DNA of 64,000 bases from the NCBI GenBank assembly GCA_034359265.1, contig CP136895.1, forward strand, positions 38,210,001 through 38,274,000, given 5' to 3'. The translations under genes were made by a program, and so were the position numbers. The notes under the pieces are model-generated. The model ran no database searches. It had not been told where the DNA came from and worked only from the letters and a program-made list of their open reading frames with translations. Below, piece by piece: positions 1 through 12,166 of the stretch (the stretch's first letter is position 1; each line of letters begins with the position of its first letter). The stretch is from Canna indica. Its lineage: Eukaryota > Streptophyta > Magnoliopsida > Zingiberales > Cannaceae.

Positions 1-1105
1 TATGAGTCTCTGTCTCGACTATAAATATCTATAAGTAATTAAGTATAATATCTAATATGTTTGAGCTCCTATTAGCATCTTTGTTTGACATGTTAGTCTA
101 CTTTCTCTTTATGCGTGCTATACATGTCTCAGAGTGAGTAAAATCCAAAGCACTAAGTACTCCTTCATTTACCAACTCTTTTATTCTCTTAATGGATGTA
201 AGTCATAACCTTTGCTGCTACAACCTAAAAGAGCTTTCATCTATAACACATCTTTTAATACTCGCACTTTATTGAACATGCAATGCAGTATGTGTAGAAA
301 TATTTTACAACTAAATAAGGTTTTTTAAAAAAAATGCAAAATAAAATCAGAACTTAAAACAAGCCTACATGTTCCAATGGCTTCCACATGTAAGCGCACT
401 CTATTTCCTATATAGATGCAATGCTCGCTTCCTACTGACTTTATGTGGTTTTGACAGTCTTGCGAGGTATTAGAAATATGGATTGTATAACCCGCATCAA
501 TCCACCAAGTGTTATAATAAATATTAATTATACTAGATTTATAACAAACCAAAAAGATTGAATGTGCACTTTCTCTTATTGCACACACATGACGAAAAGT
601 TCATTAATTGATCATTTCTCTTTACGTGTGTTTTAAGAGATTTTAAAGGCTCTCTATTGATGGTAAGGAGTTCAAAATAAAATGCACTTGAAGGGACTCA
701 AACATATTAATCTCTAATTTTAAGTTGAGTCGTTATATTCCTCATCTGCATGATGTGCTCATGCACACCTCTAACTCTAGCGAGCCTCAATGATGACCGT
801 TTAGTCATTAAGGTGCGGCAAGGATCTTATTTGAAGATTCAAACTGTTCATTTATAGCTTTCAGTAGATTCCTTACATTATTACGCTCTCAAATAGAACA
901 ACAGATATTAGCAAGATTGTACAGTTTTAAGAATGTCATACTGAGGCAATGGGATTGCTCCCATTGTTCATAAAGCACGACCTCAACCATAGTGCTAGTA
1001 TCTATAGAAGTAGTGGTCCATCTTTCCTTATAGCGTAATCTATATCCATGCACCCTAAATGAAAGAGAATGTTTTCCCTCTAGATTTTATAATTGTCCCT
1101 AGTTA
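1..1105 (-). pseudogene. Copia K: decayed gag-protease-integrase remnant
   Basis: Read on the minus strand, translation in shifting frames gives a plant Ty1/copia gag (about 1080-600: a UBN2-type stretch with recognisable blocks such as NLLKAINEQFESS and HEHIMQMRNITTQLK). It is followed by a protease block with WWIDAG in place of the usual WWIDSG (about 580-330). A pre-integrase stretch (SALDFTHSETCIA...RSSNILDI) runs to the window edge. Gag packages element RNA and protease cleaves the polyprotein. Several stops and frameshifts are visible, and the protease motif has lost its serine (DAG for DSG), so this copy is dead. The rest of pol and the 3' LTR lie left of the window. Family assignment is from remembered motif order, not a search. 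Confidence 0.8.
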
Positions 1106-3178
1106 GTTCAGAAAATCAATCTTAAAGTCAGAGTAGTTAAAAATTTAAATTGTTGCATATTTAAACCATATATTAATGCTCATAATCTAAATAGAGGCAT
1201 ATAATATTCTAATTTTACCAATGTAAATAAGAAATAAAAAATAACATGGGTCAATACAATAAAAACTGTTTGTGGGCTAAGCTTTTATTTTAGGACTCAT
1301 GTTAGACTTTATGTGAAACTAACAAACTATATACCTTTTCCTAATACCTGTGGGCTAATTAGAAAAAATAATCTATTATTTCACACTAATTAACTATATA
1401 AGTATGACAAAAATTTCATGTGGGATAAGATTTATCATACTCCAAATAGCTAATTATAATTTGATGTCATATATATCTATATGTGACCTAAAAATTGCCA
1501 ATTATATAATTTTAACATAACTAAAGATGTTGTGGCTACTCCTTAATTAGTTAAAATTATGTGGCCAATTACCTAATATATAATTTAACATAAGTTGTGA
1601 CTACTCCTCAATTAGTCAAATTCTAGGGGTCACATGACATCATAATGCTGCATAGATGGTTACATGAAATAACATATCATTATTTATAATATGCATCATA
1701 ATAAACTACAACATGACACAATTTAATTATTTAATGTAACAATGCACTACATGACAAATAGGTGCAACATATATATCATGTTCATCAATGCAACAAAAAT
1801 GAAACAGTAAATAATTATATTTATACAACATGATTGAACACAGTATATAAAAAGAAAATTTACTGATAATTGAATTTTAATCATAAATAGATTCAATATT
1901 AATTTTTAAATGCTTCTAGTTCATGAAACAAATTTAAATTGAGTTGGTCTAAGCAATTTAAAAGAAACCAAATTTAAACTCAAATCAGATTTGTATTGAA
2001 CCAATATTGAACCAGTTTAAACCAATGAAACTACATCAAATGAACCAAAATAAAATTGGATATGTTTTCAATTGACTTGAACCAGACCAAAATTTTCATC
2101 AAAACCAATATGAACCAAAGCAATTTGAACCAGAAATTGAAATCAACTTAAAAATCAAATGAATTGGACTGAGTTCAATTGATTTGAACCGGACCAATAT
2201 CATGTTAACTTAGAGGTGAACCACTTACAATTGAACCAGAATTTAAAATATACCCAAAACAATTGAACCGAACCAAATTTCACTTAAGTTGCGGATCGGG
2301 TGTGAAAAGCAATGGATCTGGTTTTAAAATAAAACAAAGTTCAAATCTGATTAACTTAAAACAACTTTATTTAACGGGTACAGTAAATAGATGGATTCAA
2401 ATCTAATTAACTTAAATCATTTAAATAAATGGGTAAGTCTTAATGGGTTCAGAATCCATTATATTAGATTCAAACCTGATTAACTTAAACCCACTTCCCA
2501 GACCCTCTGTCGCCGACCTTGCTGCCTCAATGAACGGCCATGGCCGACGACTGCAGAGGCGCCGAAAATCAATAGCTTCTGGCTTCTGTTGGCGAATGAG
2601 GGAACCGAGAGGTGCCCGCTCTTCTTCATGCAGCCATGGCACAGTCGTTCATCTTCATGCTGCCATGCAGCCACTGTTGCCGAGCATCAGGGATCTCTAC
2701 AACCATTTCGTCGGCTCCGTGTGACAAGGAAAGAAGCCGAGAGACTGGCACTCCTTGATGCAGTCGCTCGCATGACTTCCAGCCGCCGGTGTCGAGTGGT
2801 GAAGGAAAAAATCGAAAAAGATGTGGGTTACTAGAGGAGTTTACACCGCACACGTCGGTGGACAAGGGAGTCCGAACGCTGCTCCTGACGGAGATCAGGT
2901 TCCACACCCACTGTCTTGGCTTTGCTACTCCATGCATGCGCCTGCATCTGCCGTGAATGAGGGATGGGGAACGTGAGGAAAACATAATTACGTCCCTTCC
3001 TTTCGGCCAAGATGATGCAGCGTGTCGCACAAGCACCGCTCAGTCCACTGCCTTGGATGCAGTGAATCGATCGACGAGAAGACCTCAAAACAAGATGAGA
3101 AGAGAAAGAAGAAAAGAACAGAGAGGACGAAAAACCAAAAATCTAAGATAACCATACAATCAAGGCGGAGAAAAAGAT
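1106..3178 (-). other. Copia K leader, non-coding
   Basis: This is the stretch between the primer-binding site and gag of element K. From 1106 to 2440 it is AT-rich, with a duplicated block (1494-1625) and many degenerate GAACCA/GAACCGGACCAA-type words (about 1960-2290). From 2460 to 3150 it is more GC-rich. Short open frames exist there on both strands, but none resembles a protein I know and they overlap one another antisense, so I do not call a gene. Confidence 0.5.
1494..1625. repeat. Imperfect tandem duplication, about 65 bp x 2
   Basis: Two consecutive copies share the order CCAATTA..TATAATTT..AACATAA..GTTGTG.CTACTCCT.AATTAGT.AAA. The second copy carries small deletions. It lies in the leader of element K. 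Confidence 0.6.
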
Positions 3179-3190
3179 GCTCTGATACCG
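3179..3190 (-). other. Primer-binding site of copia K
   Basis: The plus strand reads GCTCTGATACCG, which is the complement of the initiator-Met tRNA site TGGTATCAGAGC with one mismatch. It sits two bases inside the LTR that starts at 3193, which fixes the element's orientation as minus. Confidence 0.75.
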
Positions 3191-3192
3191 CA

Positions 3193-3645
3193 TATTAGAC
3201 TTTATAGAAACATAGCATGATTCAATACATGATATAATGAAATCATAAATAGAGCATGCATAAATCTATAAACATGGTAGAATTGCGAAAGCGTCGAATA
3301 CTAACCTCTGGTCATTGATATCGTATTGTTGTTTCACTGCGCTTCTCTGATTTTGTTTGCTCCTGTGCTCCTTCCTCAATAGGTCTTTCTAGTACTCTCT
3401 TCTGAACCCTCAATAGATGGTGTAGAAAGATAGGAATGAGTCTAGGGACCTATAAGTATCCCAGCCTATTTATATTCACACCTTGCCATCAAAGGTGGAA
3501 AGATAGCTTTAACTGGGTTTAGGATAAACATGGGTAAACTGGTAAAACCATATAATATGTGGACCATATAAGGATAGCAACGTGGACACATGGTCCACAT
3601 CAGATAATGACGTGGACCATGTCTAATTATATGCCACGTCTAACA
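3193..3645 (-). repeat. 5' LTR of copia K
   Basis: The 453-bp segment is bounded by the short inverted repeat TATTAGAC / GTCTAACA (a decayed TGTTAGAC..GTCTAACA) and abuts a primer-binding site. On the minus strand a TATAAATA box lies near 3470, as expected for an LTR promoter. The partner LTR is outside the window, so LTR identity and target-site duplication cannot be checked. Confidence 0.75.
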
Positions 3646-3900
3646 TATTTGACTATTTGAAAATAGAAATTGATTATCATAAATTATTGAGAAATCTATT
3701 TTACTCATGAAATCATGTACATGATCCACTGTTGAGAACAATTTGTGTGGTCTCAGCTGTTTTATCTTTATTTGTGTTTTGACCTTCTCTATCAAAAACA
3801 AAACTCTGTTCCAATTGAGCTAGCCAACCTTTGTTGTTAATATATTTTGTTCTATGATTCATAATGCTAAAATGCTTAATAATTATTTTGCTGCATACTG
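3646..3900. other. Spacer carrying a segment repeated beyond element A
   Basis: This sequence lies between copia K and copia A. The part from about 3798 to 3900 is repeated at about 21515-21627 on the other side of A at roughly 90% identity. On the minus strand 3713-3949 is open and contains GWLAQLEQSFVFD, which also reads openly in the second copy (GWLAQLEKSLVFD). A small exon fragment is possible, but I do not recognise the protein. Confidence 0.5.
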
Positions 3901-4227
3901 TGATAAGATGCACACCTAGATTGAAGGTGAACAGTGCTCGAGAGCACATGCGCGAGAAGGAAATGAGTTTATTTCATAAGCAATCAAATGAGTCAAACAT
4001 AGTCAACATCTTGTACTTATACTTTGGGTTCTTAACATGTTTCATTTGTTACATTCGAACCCATTAAGTCACAATCCGATACTTATGAAAAAATGACCAA
4101 AACGAACTTATACTATCTTACACTTTATTATTTATTACATGGGCATTATGGTAAACTCCTAATCGTCATCTTCACCAGCGTCTCTGCCTTCTGTTGTTTC
4201 GAATACTCCATACCGCTAACTCTAATA
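3901..4227 (-). repeat. 3' LTR of copia A
   Basis: The 327-bp LTR matches 19588-19721 plus 21281-21479. It is followed (4228-4245) by CTCCCCCCGC, the complement of a polypurine tract, marking the internal boundary. Confidence 0.85.
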
Positions 4228-4235
4228 CTCCCCCC

Positions 4236-4763
4236 GCAAGTTGAAGGATGAGTAAGGATTACTCATTCCTAGCTTGCTCGGGTTGTAGTTGTGTTGTTGA
4301 GGTGCCAGTGGCTTAGTTAAAATGTCGGCCGGCTGTTGTTTGCTTGAAATGTAGATTGGTTGAACATTTCCTTGTAAGTACTTCTCTCTTACGAAATAAC
4401 AATCAATCTCCAAGTGTTTCATCCTCTATTGAAACACGAGGTTGGCAGTAATATGATGGCACTTTGAATATCGCAATAAATTTGGAGAGGTTATTTTACT
4501 TCAATTCCCAGTTATGTTAACAATTTGGTTACCCATAGAATTTTTGTAGTAACACTTGACATTGCTCTGAGCTAACTCTCAGCACTTGAGCAACTCACTA
4601 TCGCTTGTTTCTTAAACTTCTAGGCCACTAGAGAGTCTCCAAATTTAACCAGGTAACCAGTAATAGATTTTCTAGTAGTAGTGCATCCACCCCAATTTGC
4701 ATCACTATATGCAGTACAGTATAGTTTGGCTGAATAAAATAGCTCTAAGCCAAATGCTCCTTT
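4236..4763 (-). pseudogene. Copia A RNase H C-terminal remnant
   Basis: Minus-strand translation gives MKHLEIDCYFVREK followed by ADILTKPL, the characteristic end of copia RNase H. In the element cycle it degrades the RNA strand of the RNA/DNA hybrid. Upstream (to 4763) further RNase H blocks are recognisable but broken by frameshifts. A CACTA element begins at 4764 and separates this part from the RT at 8210-8803. Confidence 0.75.
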
Positions 4764-5057
4764 CACTATTAGAATATTAGCTATCAGCCACAGGGCTCAC
4801 CGACGGCCACCTGGGCCGTTAGAACCATTCACGGCTTTTCGACGGCTGCAGGGGCCGTGGCTGATGTAACTCAATCAGTCGCGACTCGTATATGGTCGCC
4901 CAATGCCGTCGTTCATAGGTGATGGCGCGCACGGGGCGCGAAATGAAATAACCTAGTAGCGACGGCTTAGCGGGGGCCAAAGGGTCATCAGTGATATAAG
5001 TAAATAATTAGCCATGGCCAGAAGCGGCGGTCGCTTACTAAAAAATTTCTTAGTGGT

Positions 5058-6466
5058 GATAAAATCCGATGTTCGTGCCAAAAATGTTTGAACATAAGAT
5101 TTTTGGATCGGAAAACTGTCACAATGCATCTGTATACAAAAGGATTCACACCAAGATATTTTTTATGGAATTGTCACGGGGAGTCACGTCAACTTGGGAT
5201 GTCGAGCAATCCTATTGTCAAAACTCACGGTGAATCTTCTTCTACTAGTGTTTCTTCTTCCAATCCACCTAATCTTTATAGAACAATGATTCTGGATAGT
5301 CTTGGAGAACAATTCGATTTAAATGATAATGTTGAGTTAGTTACTGAGACGATAGTGCCACCAGATACTACGACAGTTGAAGTCACTGAAGAACAACCTG
5401 CGATACAGATTGAATTGTCGAATAAGGAGGCTGCAGAATTTTACGAGATGTTGAAAGCTGCCGATGAACCTTTGTATGAGAATTGTCCTCATTATACAAG
5501 ATTTTCAGCAATGATGCAACTCCTGAACATCAAGTCCGATTGTAATATTAGCGGGGTTGCGTTTGATCGGATTGCAGGCTTTATCAATGGTATGCTACCT
5601 CCAAATAACAAGTTTGAGTCAACTTTTTATAAAACAAAAAAGTTGATGAGGAATTTAAGGCTTGGGTACGAAAAGATACACGTGTGCCCAAATAACTGCA
5701 TTTTATATTATAAAGAAAATGCACAGTTGGAGCAATGCTTGCTATGTGAACATCCTCGTTACAAGGAGAAGAAATCGGTCCGACAAAAAATATCCCCTTT
5801 AAGGTGCTTCGGTATTTTCCACTGACACCGAGGCTTCAAAGGTTATTCATATCGAAAAAGACTGCCCCCTATATGAGTTGGCATGTAAGAAGTCGTGATG
5901 ATACAGTAATGACTCATCCATCCGACAGTGAAATATGGAAACATTTGGATAGATGCTATCCTTCATTTGCTAGGGATACTAGAAATATCAGATTGGGATT
6001 GTGCACAGATGATTTTAATTCGTTTGATAATTCGGCAACTTCGTATTCAGTATGGCTAGTGTTGTTAACAGTTTATAATTTGCCGCCCTCAATGTATATG
6101 AAAGATGAATTTGATGATTATTCCAGGTCCTAGCGGTCATCACAAAGAAATTGACGTGTTTCTCCGACCCCTAATTGATGAACTGAAAACATTGTGGGTT
6201 GAAGGAGTTGTCACTTATGATTGTCATCGGAAGCAAAACTTCACTTTACGAGCTGCTATATTATGGACAATCAATGATTTTCCGACCTACGACATGTTGT
6301 TTGGTTGGAGCACGCATGGGCGACTCTCTTGCCCGTATTGTATGGAACACTCAAAATCCTTCAGTCTTGAGACGGTCGGAAAAATTCCTTCTTTGATTGT
6401 CATCGCCGATTCCTACCATCTAACCATCAGTATCGAAGAATCGTGACAAATTTCCTTTTTTTTGCA
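5058..6466 (+). pseudogene. CACTA TNP2-type transposase, frameshifted and truncated
   Basis: The first frame opens with IRCSCQKCLN..FLDRKTV, the N-terminal associated domain, then runs through a block ending VCPNNCILYYKE..CLLCEHPRYKEK. A frameshift near 5790 leads to VLRYFPLTPRLQRLF and HPSDSEIWKHLD, another near 6115 to IIPGPSGHHKEIDVFLRPL, and a third near 6370 to FDCHRRFLPSNH. This order is that of the Transposase_21 domain of plant CACTA elements, which cuts the CACTA termini. The C-terminal half is absent: the frame jumps at about 6467 into the second gene. At least three frameshifts and the deletion make it non-functional. Confidence 0.9.
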
Positions 6467-7440
6467 GGCTCATTATACATGGCCGGAGGACCAGACCACT
6501 TTTGTTGAGGCTGCATGGGAGCATGTTGCCCGCGCTCGCTATAATGGGCTGCTTCAACAGGCCCGTCAGACAGTGATAAGACGGATGGGGGCCACACAAA
6601 TAGGGCAAACTCGGGGACACCCCCTGAGTGGATTCCTGGCTCTGTGTGGGACCAGCTCGTTGAGCGGTGGGCCACGCCTGAGTGGTAGGAGGTCTCTCGG
6701 ACTGCGTCGAGAAACCGCATGTCTGGGGGACGGCACGGGGGCGCGCCACACTGGGGGCTCCGTGTCTTTTGCGGTACATGAGGGTCGTATGGTATGTATA
6801 ATTTAATTATTTTTAGTTAAATTATATATTGTGTATAATGAATGATACTAATGCATTTGTTTTCTAATGTAAGACGCGTGTGGCGGAGGACGACACCGTC
6901 CAACGCCCGTCAATGATGGAGGTGTTTGAGTGCACTCACCGTCGTCGACACGGAGCGGGGACTACGTTCATAGTAGAGCCTCAATCATAATGGTAAGTGT
7001 TTGTGTCTATTTGATTTACACAATTTTTTTTATATAGTTTATATATATAAAATAAAAATACGTGTAGGAAACATACACGAGGACTGTGATCGAGCGTGGA
7101 GCACATCGGAGGAGTTCGACACAGCAGCTTGGGTGGAGGCCGCAGGTGGCTGGGAGCACGGCTGTGTTTATGGCTTTGCAAACAGTGGCCATGCACGCGC
7201 CGTGCTTGGGCCACTTGGGGCACCGACCCCTCCGGCTACGAGTGAACGGCCCTCGACAGCCCAGGCGCAGGACAAGAGCCGGATAGCGGCCTTGGAGTCG
7301 GAGCTCACCCAGCAGAGACAGACGATGGAGTAGCAGAGGCTGGCGATGGAGGAGCAAAGACGAACGAATGAAGAGTTGAGACAGACGATGCAGAACATGC
7401 AGGTAGCCAGGCACTCCTCACTCAGATTGTGTCTCACTTT
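6467..7440 (+). pseudogene. CACTA TNP1-like (plant transposase Ptta/En/Spm) remnant
   Basis: Fragments in changing frames give TRHTGGSVSF-type residues (HTGGSVSFAVHEGRM near 6750-6790), then RPSMMEVFECTHRRRHGAGTTF (6895-6970), then AWVEAAGGWEHGCVYGFA (about 7125-7180). A glutamine-rich coiled-coil-like tail (ALESELTQQRQTME, EEQRRTNEELRQTM) runs to about 7400 with an in-frame TAG at about 7331. This is the layout of the second CACTA gene, whose product binds subterminal repeats. Possible intron boundaries are GTATGT at 6790 and GTAAGT near 6991. Inactive by frameshifts and its missing 5' part. Confidence 0.75.
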
Positions 7441-8206
7441 GGCCTTCTACCGATAATGTCACAGTCGTCGTCCTCCTTGACCCAGTCGATGCTCCCGACC
7501 CAGTCGCTGTCGACTCCACCACCTCCATCGCCTCCATCGCAACCGTGAGATTTTGGTTTATTGTATTTTGTTTATATTTTGATACTTATTTGTATACTGA
7601 TAGTTGTTTATATACTTATGGTTGTATATATATGATATTTTGATAATTGTTTGCCTCCGGTTTGAGGCTTAGATTGATGATATTTATGTCAAACTTGTAT
7701 GTTTGGTTTCAAATGCATTTGTATGATATTTTTTGGTTGTAATCTGTGATTGAAAATAGATTGTAATCTATAAATGTTATTGTATACAGGAATTTATAAA
7801 AATTTTATTTTTTTCAGTTATAGGATATACCTTTAGCCACGACTTACCCACGGTCGACCTCACTAAGCCGTGGCTGAAAGCTTATCGTAAATGGCTGATG
7901 GCCTGGGCAGCACTAAATATCACGATTGCTAATAGTATCACCGACAAACCGAAGTCGTGGCTGATATGTTTGTATCAGTGACAGCCGCCTACAACCGTCA
8001 TTGATGTGTTTAAATCAGCAACAGCGCCCGTTGCTGTCGCTAATGATTACTTGTGATGGCTGAGAGAGGCTGCCACAACTTATCTAAGACGCGCACATTA
8101 GTGACGGCGTTTTGCCACGGCTTATGTCATCCGTGATAGTTGCCACTGACGGTTCGTCCACGGCTCACGACTTGAGCCGTCGATGATGACGACAATTCTA
8201 GTAGTG
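7441..8206. repeat. CACTA 3' untranslated and subterminal repeat region
   Basis: The TNP1-like exon is followed by AT-rich sequence (7560-7830). A subterminal block follows in which words of the GCCGTGGCTGA and CACGGCT type recur in direct and inverted order up to the terminus at 8206. No open frame of note. Confidence 0.7.
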
Positions 8207-8209
8207 TTT

Positions 8210-8803
8210 GAGATATCTTAGTATCTTCATTGCAGCCCTGTAATGAGTCTGTTTAGGTGCATTTGAGAACTGACTTAGGTAACTAACTACAAAACTTATA
8301 TCCGGCCTTGTCATGGTTACATAGAGAAGCTTCCCTATTAACCTCTTATATGCTTCAGTCTAATTGATTGGTTCATCAGTATCTACAATTTGTGAATCAA
8401 ATTTTTCATTATATTGCATAGGTGTACTAGAAGGCTTATAGTTTTCTAGTCCTAGATCTTTCAACATATCAATTATGTATTTCCTCTAACTCAAGTGTAT
8501 TCCTGCACTTGTCCTTTGAATTTCTAGTCCTAGGAAGTACATTAACGTACCTAGGTCTTTGATTTTAAATTCTTGATGGAGCTTCTCTTTCATCTTGCTT
8601 ATCTCATCCAAATCATCACCAGTCAGAACTATGTCATCAACATAGACCGCTACAATCTTGTCATTTCTCTTCCTAACAAATAGGCATGAATCTGATACAC
8701 ATTGTCTGTAGCCTTGATTCATGATGCTTGATGACAACTTAGAGTACCACTGTCTTCCTACCTTCTTAAGGCCACACAATGATTTTAGAAGCTTGCACAC
8801 TCT
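8210..8803 (-). pseudogene. Copia A reverse transcriptase, C-terminal part
   Basis: An open minus-strand segment (8486-8800) reads CKLLKSLCGLKK..QWYSK, followed by the catalytic motif YVDDIVLTG and KDLGTLMYFLGLEI. This is the palm region of copia RT, which copies element RNA into DNA. The N-terminal part continues at 17995 on the far side of the LINE. The sequences join in frame as KPDDTRVCKLL once the LINE and one target duplication are removed. The part from 8210 to 8485 is frameshifted. Confidence 0.88.
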
Positions 8804-8812
8804 AGTATCATC

Positions 8813-9502
8813 ATTGAACGGTCTTTGGATGCCCAGCCCAACCCGAGCCCAATTTTTGAGTTGCCCGCCCGACCCTCCTTCTTAACGGGTGCGGGTGGAT
8901 TGCCACCCATTTCTCTGGCGCTCGCTAGCCCTCAGCCCCCCTCCTTGGGCTGACTCTAATCGAGCCCTTGCCGAGTGATGTTGTTGGGCATGCCTTCATT
9001 CTAGGCTTTGAATTGGACTCTGCTGTGGGCCAGTCTTGCCTCGTTACTGCTCACTGTGATGTTACTTTGGGATTGAATACTTTTTCTCCTATTGAAGACC
9101 ATCGGAAAATCCGAAGAAGCGCAAGCCTCCCTGTACCACAATTGTTAGAAGAAGCTCCCGCTTGTCTTCCAAGGATTACGTGCCGGCCTCAAAAAAAGCA
9201 GAGATTAGAAAGGCTACTTTTTAGGATTCTTTTGGAGTTTGACATACTTTTGCGCTGTTCAACAACTCCACTAGTCTTGGCTCAATGGTCTTAGCCACTT
9301 CTGATTGTATCAGCCCGGAGGTCATGCAACACATCAGCGACTTGGGTTTTTCTTACTTGGGGAGCCCCCCTCAAAGATCGCTAGAGCCTTGGCGGTTAAT
9401 GGGGTCTAGGGCCCTCTCATTACTGACAACAATTTTGGTCTTCACCGATGGTATTTTGTTGCAACCTTATTATGACTTCTACAACTACTTTTACTTAGTT
9501 TA
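8813..9502 (+). other. LINE 5' region, possible ORF1 remnant
   Basis: Open stretches at 8968-9294 and 9285-9503 are not recognisable as a specific ORF1 protein. No RRM or CCHC motif is evident. Position between the LINE's 5' end and its endonuclease is the only argument for ORF1. It may be 5'-truncated. Confidence 0.4.
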
Positions 9503-9504
9503 AT

Positions 9505-10320
9505 GTCCTTTTCTGGAATGTTCGTGGTACCAACCGTCTTTCCAAATGGTATATGGTGAAACAAGTTGTAAGAGACTTAAAATGTAGTTTGATTTTCTTG
9601 TCTGAAACCAAATTATCACAAGTTTCTTTTAGAACTGTTAAACAGCTAACTGGTTTCAAAAATGGTCTCAATCAAAATTTTCTGGCTTTAGATGTTGTTG
9701 GTGCTTCAAGGGGTATTCTCGCTATCTGAAATCCAAATATTTGGGTGTGCATGATCTCTACTATTAATTCTTTCTCTGTCCAATTTCAGCTACACCACAT
9801 CCTGACAAATGAATCTTTCTGGTTTTCTGGGGTCTATGGACCCCTCACCCGCAGAGGCCGCAGGGCTTTTCTACAAGAGCTTTATTCCATTGCTGCAAAC
9901 GATTTTATCCCTTCCGTCATCGGGGGCGATTTTAATATGACTACTCACAATGGAGAAAGGACCAATTGTAGGGGCAACAACAATGATTCCAGAAGGTCTT
10001 CTAAATTTAATGATTGCGGCCTCCTTGACCTTCCAACCTCAGATATTTCTTATTCCTGGTCAAATTATCATGCAATTCTAGCTCTGGCAAAATTGGATAG
10101 AATCCTAGTCAATTATGAACTTTGGGATCGCATACCCAACATCCGAGTTTCAGGAGAACCGCGGAGACTCTCAGATCATGCTCTTCTCCTGCTCCATCAG
10201 ATCATTATTCGTTATGTTGCCTCCAGTCATTTTCGCATGGAATGTGGTTGGTTCACCTCCAAGGAATTCTCTACTATTATCTCTTTGGGTCTTCTTCCAG
10301 CTCTAAATATCCCCTGAAGT
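9505..10320 (+). pseudogene. LINE AP-type endonuclease domain
   Basis: The frame starting FWNVRGTN is the classic beginning of plant LINE ORF2. It continues with FLSETK, then after an in-frame TGA at about 9728 (where WNPN is usual) with FSGVYGP, GGDFNM, LDRILVNYELWD and SDHALLLL. These are the conserved motifs of the exonuclease-endonuclease-phosphatase fold that nicks target DNA. GDFN, the LDR block and SDH are all present. The premature stop and a stop after residue 190 of the second segment abolish the full protein. Confidence 0.9.
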
Positions 10321-12161
10321 AGCCTCCCATGATCTGCTTAATGGGTGGATTTCTGCTTGGAAATCCCTTAGGCCCATTCTTAGAGATTGGATTTTTTTTT
10401 AGGAAAAAATCCTGGTCGGTCAAAAGACATTCTCTGGAAGATCTTGTACATTAGATGGCCTCTAAAGCTGACAAGGGGTCACTCTCCCATGAGGAGCATA
10501 ATGATTTTAGGACCCTTAAGAAAGATCTGGACACTTTGTATCTTTCGGAAGTCTTGTACTGGAGTCAAAGGGTGAAAAAAAGATGGATCAAAGAGGGCAA
10601 TGGCAACACACGATATTTTCATCTGTGTGTGTCCATCAGGCACAATTGGAACTGGATAACCAAGATTTTGGGCCCCTCGGAACACATAACTGATACCGCC
10701 CAAATTGTCGATGAATTTAGGACCTTTTATGATAATCTTCTTGGGAAAGTTCAGAAGCCAATTATGACCATTATTTGGTATGATATTTATCCTTCGGGTT
10801 CTCCTTCTCTGTCACACCTTGAAGATCCTTTTACCAAAGACGAGCTTCTCATTGTCATTAAAGCCTCAAAGAATTATAAATCTCATGGGCCCCGATGGAA
10901 TTCCAATGGATTTTTTCAGGAAGTACTAGGATATCCTCAAAGATGGTGTTTTGCGTATCCTCATTGAATTGCAAAATAATCCTCGGGATTTGGCAAGACT
11001 CAATAATGCTTTTATCTCTGTTCTCCCCAACAAAGACGACGCCATCTCTACAGTCGACTATCGGCCCATCAGTTTGGAAAACTACCTTGTCTAGATCTTC
11101 TCGAAATTACTTGCTAACCGACTGGCAGCTATCCTTCCTCACCTCGTGGACTATTCTCAAGGTACTTTCATTGCCGGTTGCAGCTGTGTTGACTGTTATA
11201 TGTCTGTTTACGAGTCTTTTTGGGCCTCCTCCCAACTTAATGAAGACGTCTGCCTTAACAAAGTGGACTTCGAGAAAGCCTTTGATTCGGCAAACTAAAA
11301 TTTTATTTCAGAGATTTTATCTTCCAAGGGATTCCCTCCAAGTTGGTCTTCTTGGATCTCTTTCCTTCTTAACACAGTTGCTTCTTCTATTATTATTAAT
11401 GGTGTTCCGGGCTGATCTTTTGTGCACAAAAGATGTCTTCGACAAGGTAATCCTTTGTCCCCTCTCATCTTCAATCTCGTTACTGACGCCTTGTCTAAGA
11501 TCTTGAAGTGTGCAACCAATAGAGGAATTATCAAAGGAGCCCTCTCCACCTTGCTCCCTGAAGGAATTACGCATGTCTCCTTTGCCGACGATCTCATCCT
11601 ATTCACCAGCAATACCATGGAACACCTCCAGAATTTGAAGCTCCTCCTGCGTTGCTTCGAACTTTGTTCTGGTCTAAAATTGAATTGTGCTAAAACAAGA
11701 GCTATCCACATCTCTCGTACCGAGTCGCGCGCCTCTTTTGATGCCTCCATTCTTAATTGTTTGGCCACGGCTTTTCCCTTCACAAATATGGGGCTTCACC
11801 TAAGACCGAGTCGCCTTCTTAAGGAGGATTGGGTCATCATTATTTCTAATTTTGATAAAATTCTGGCTTCTTGGCATGGGTCTCAGCTCTCTCGTGCTGC
11901 CAAAATTACACTCATTAATAGTGTTCTGTGTAGCCAGCGGCTTACTTTTTTTCCATCTTTAGGGCTCCACTTTGAGTCATCAAGCTTTTGGATAAGCGCA
12001 GGAAAGCTTTTTTATGGACCGGAGGCAGAGGCATTAGCCTATAAGGAAAGTGTTTAGTCAATTGGAGTAAGGTCACTTCTGCTAAATCTGAAGGTGGCCT
12101 CGGATTGCTCAACCTTCATCTTCATAACCGCTCTCAACTGGGTAATTGGATCTGGAAGTTT
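10321..12161 (+). pseudogene. LINE reverse transcriptase domain, frameshifted
   Basis: Segments in different frames reconstruct the usual order: a pre-RT region (KKRWIKEGNGNTRYFH near 10580), DYRPISLEN near 11060, KVDFEKAFDSAN near 11270, RQGNPLSPLIFNLV near 11440, and the catalytic FADDLILF near 11580. The longest open part is 11422-12057. The frame shifts at about 10905, 11420 and 12055. The coding sequence is cut at 12162-12166, where copia B inserted, and resumes at 16964. Confidence 0.92.
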
Positions 12162-12166
12162 ACAAC

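Larger units (their letters stand above)
4764..8206 (+). mobile_element. CACTA (En/Spm) transposon in copia A
   Basis: The left terminus starts CACTATTAGAA and the right terminus ends TTCTAGTAGTG. Both are flanked by TTT (4761-4763 and 8207-8209), the 3-bp target duplication expected for CACTA elements. Subterminal regions (4764-5055 and about 7830-8206) are dense in GCCGTGGCTGA / GACGGC-type words in both orientations, where TnpA-like proteins bind in known family members. Between them lie decayed TNP2 and TNP1-like genes. At 3.44 kb it is shorter than most autonomous CACTAs, and the coding part carries a large internal deletion. Confidence 0.93.

Noticed and set aside
1297..1325. TGTTAGACTTTATGTGAAAC resembling the start of LTR K
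   Set aside because: Similarity does not extend, and it lies inside the leader between gag and the primer-binding site, where an LTR is not expected.
2443..3151. Several overlapping open frames on both strands, up to 136 codons
   Set aside because: They overlap antisense, show no domain, and lie in the leader of copia K.
3798..3830. A-box-like TAGCTCAATTGG on the minus strand, suggesting a tRNA or SINE
   Set aside because: No convincing B box at the right distance and no tRNA fold; the same bases read as an open coding fragment in both copies of the repeat.
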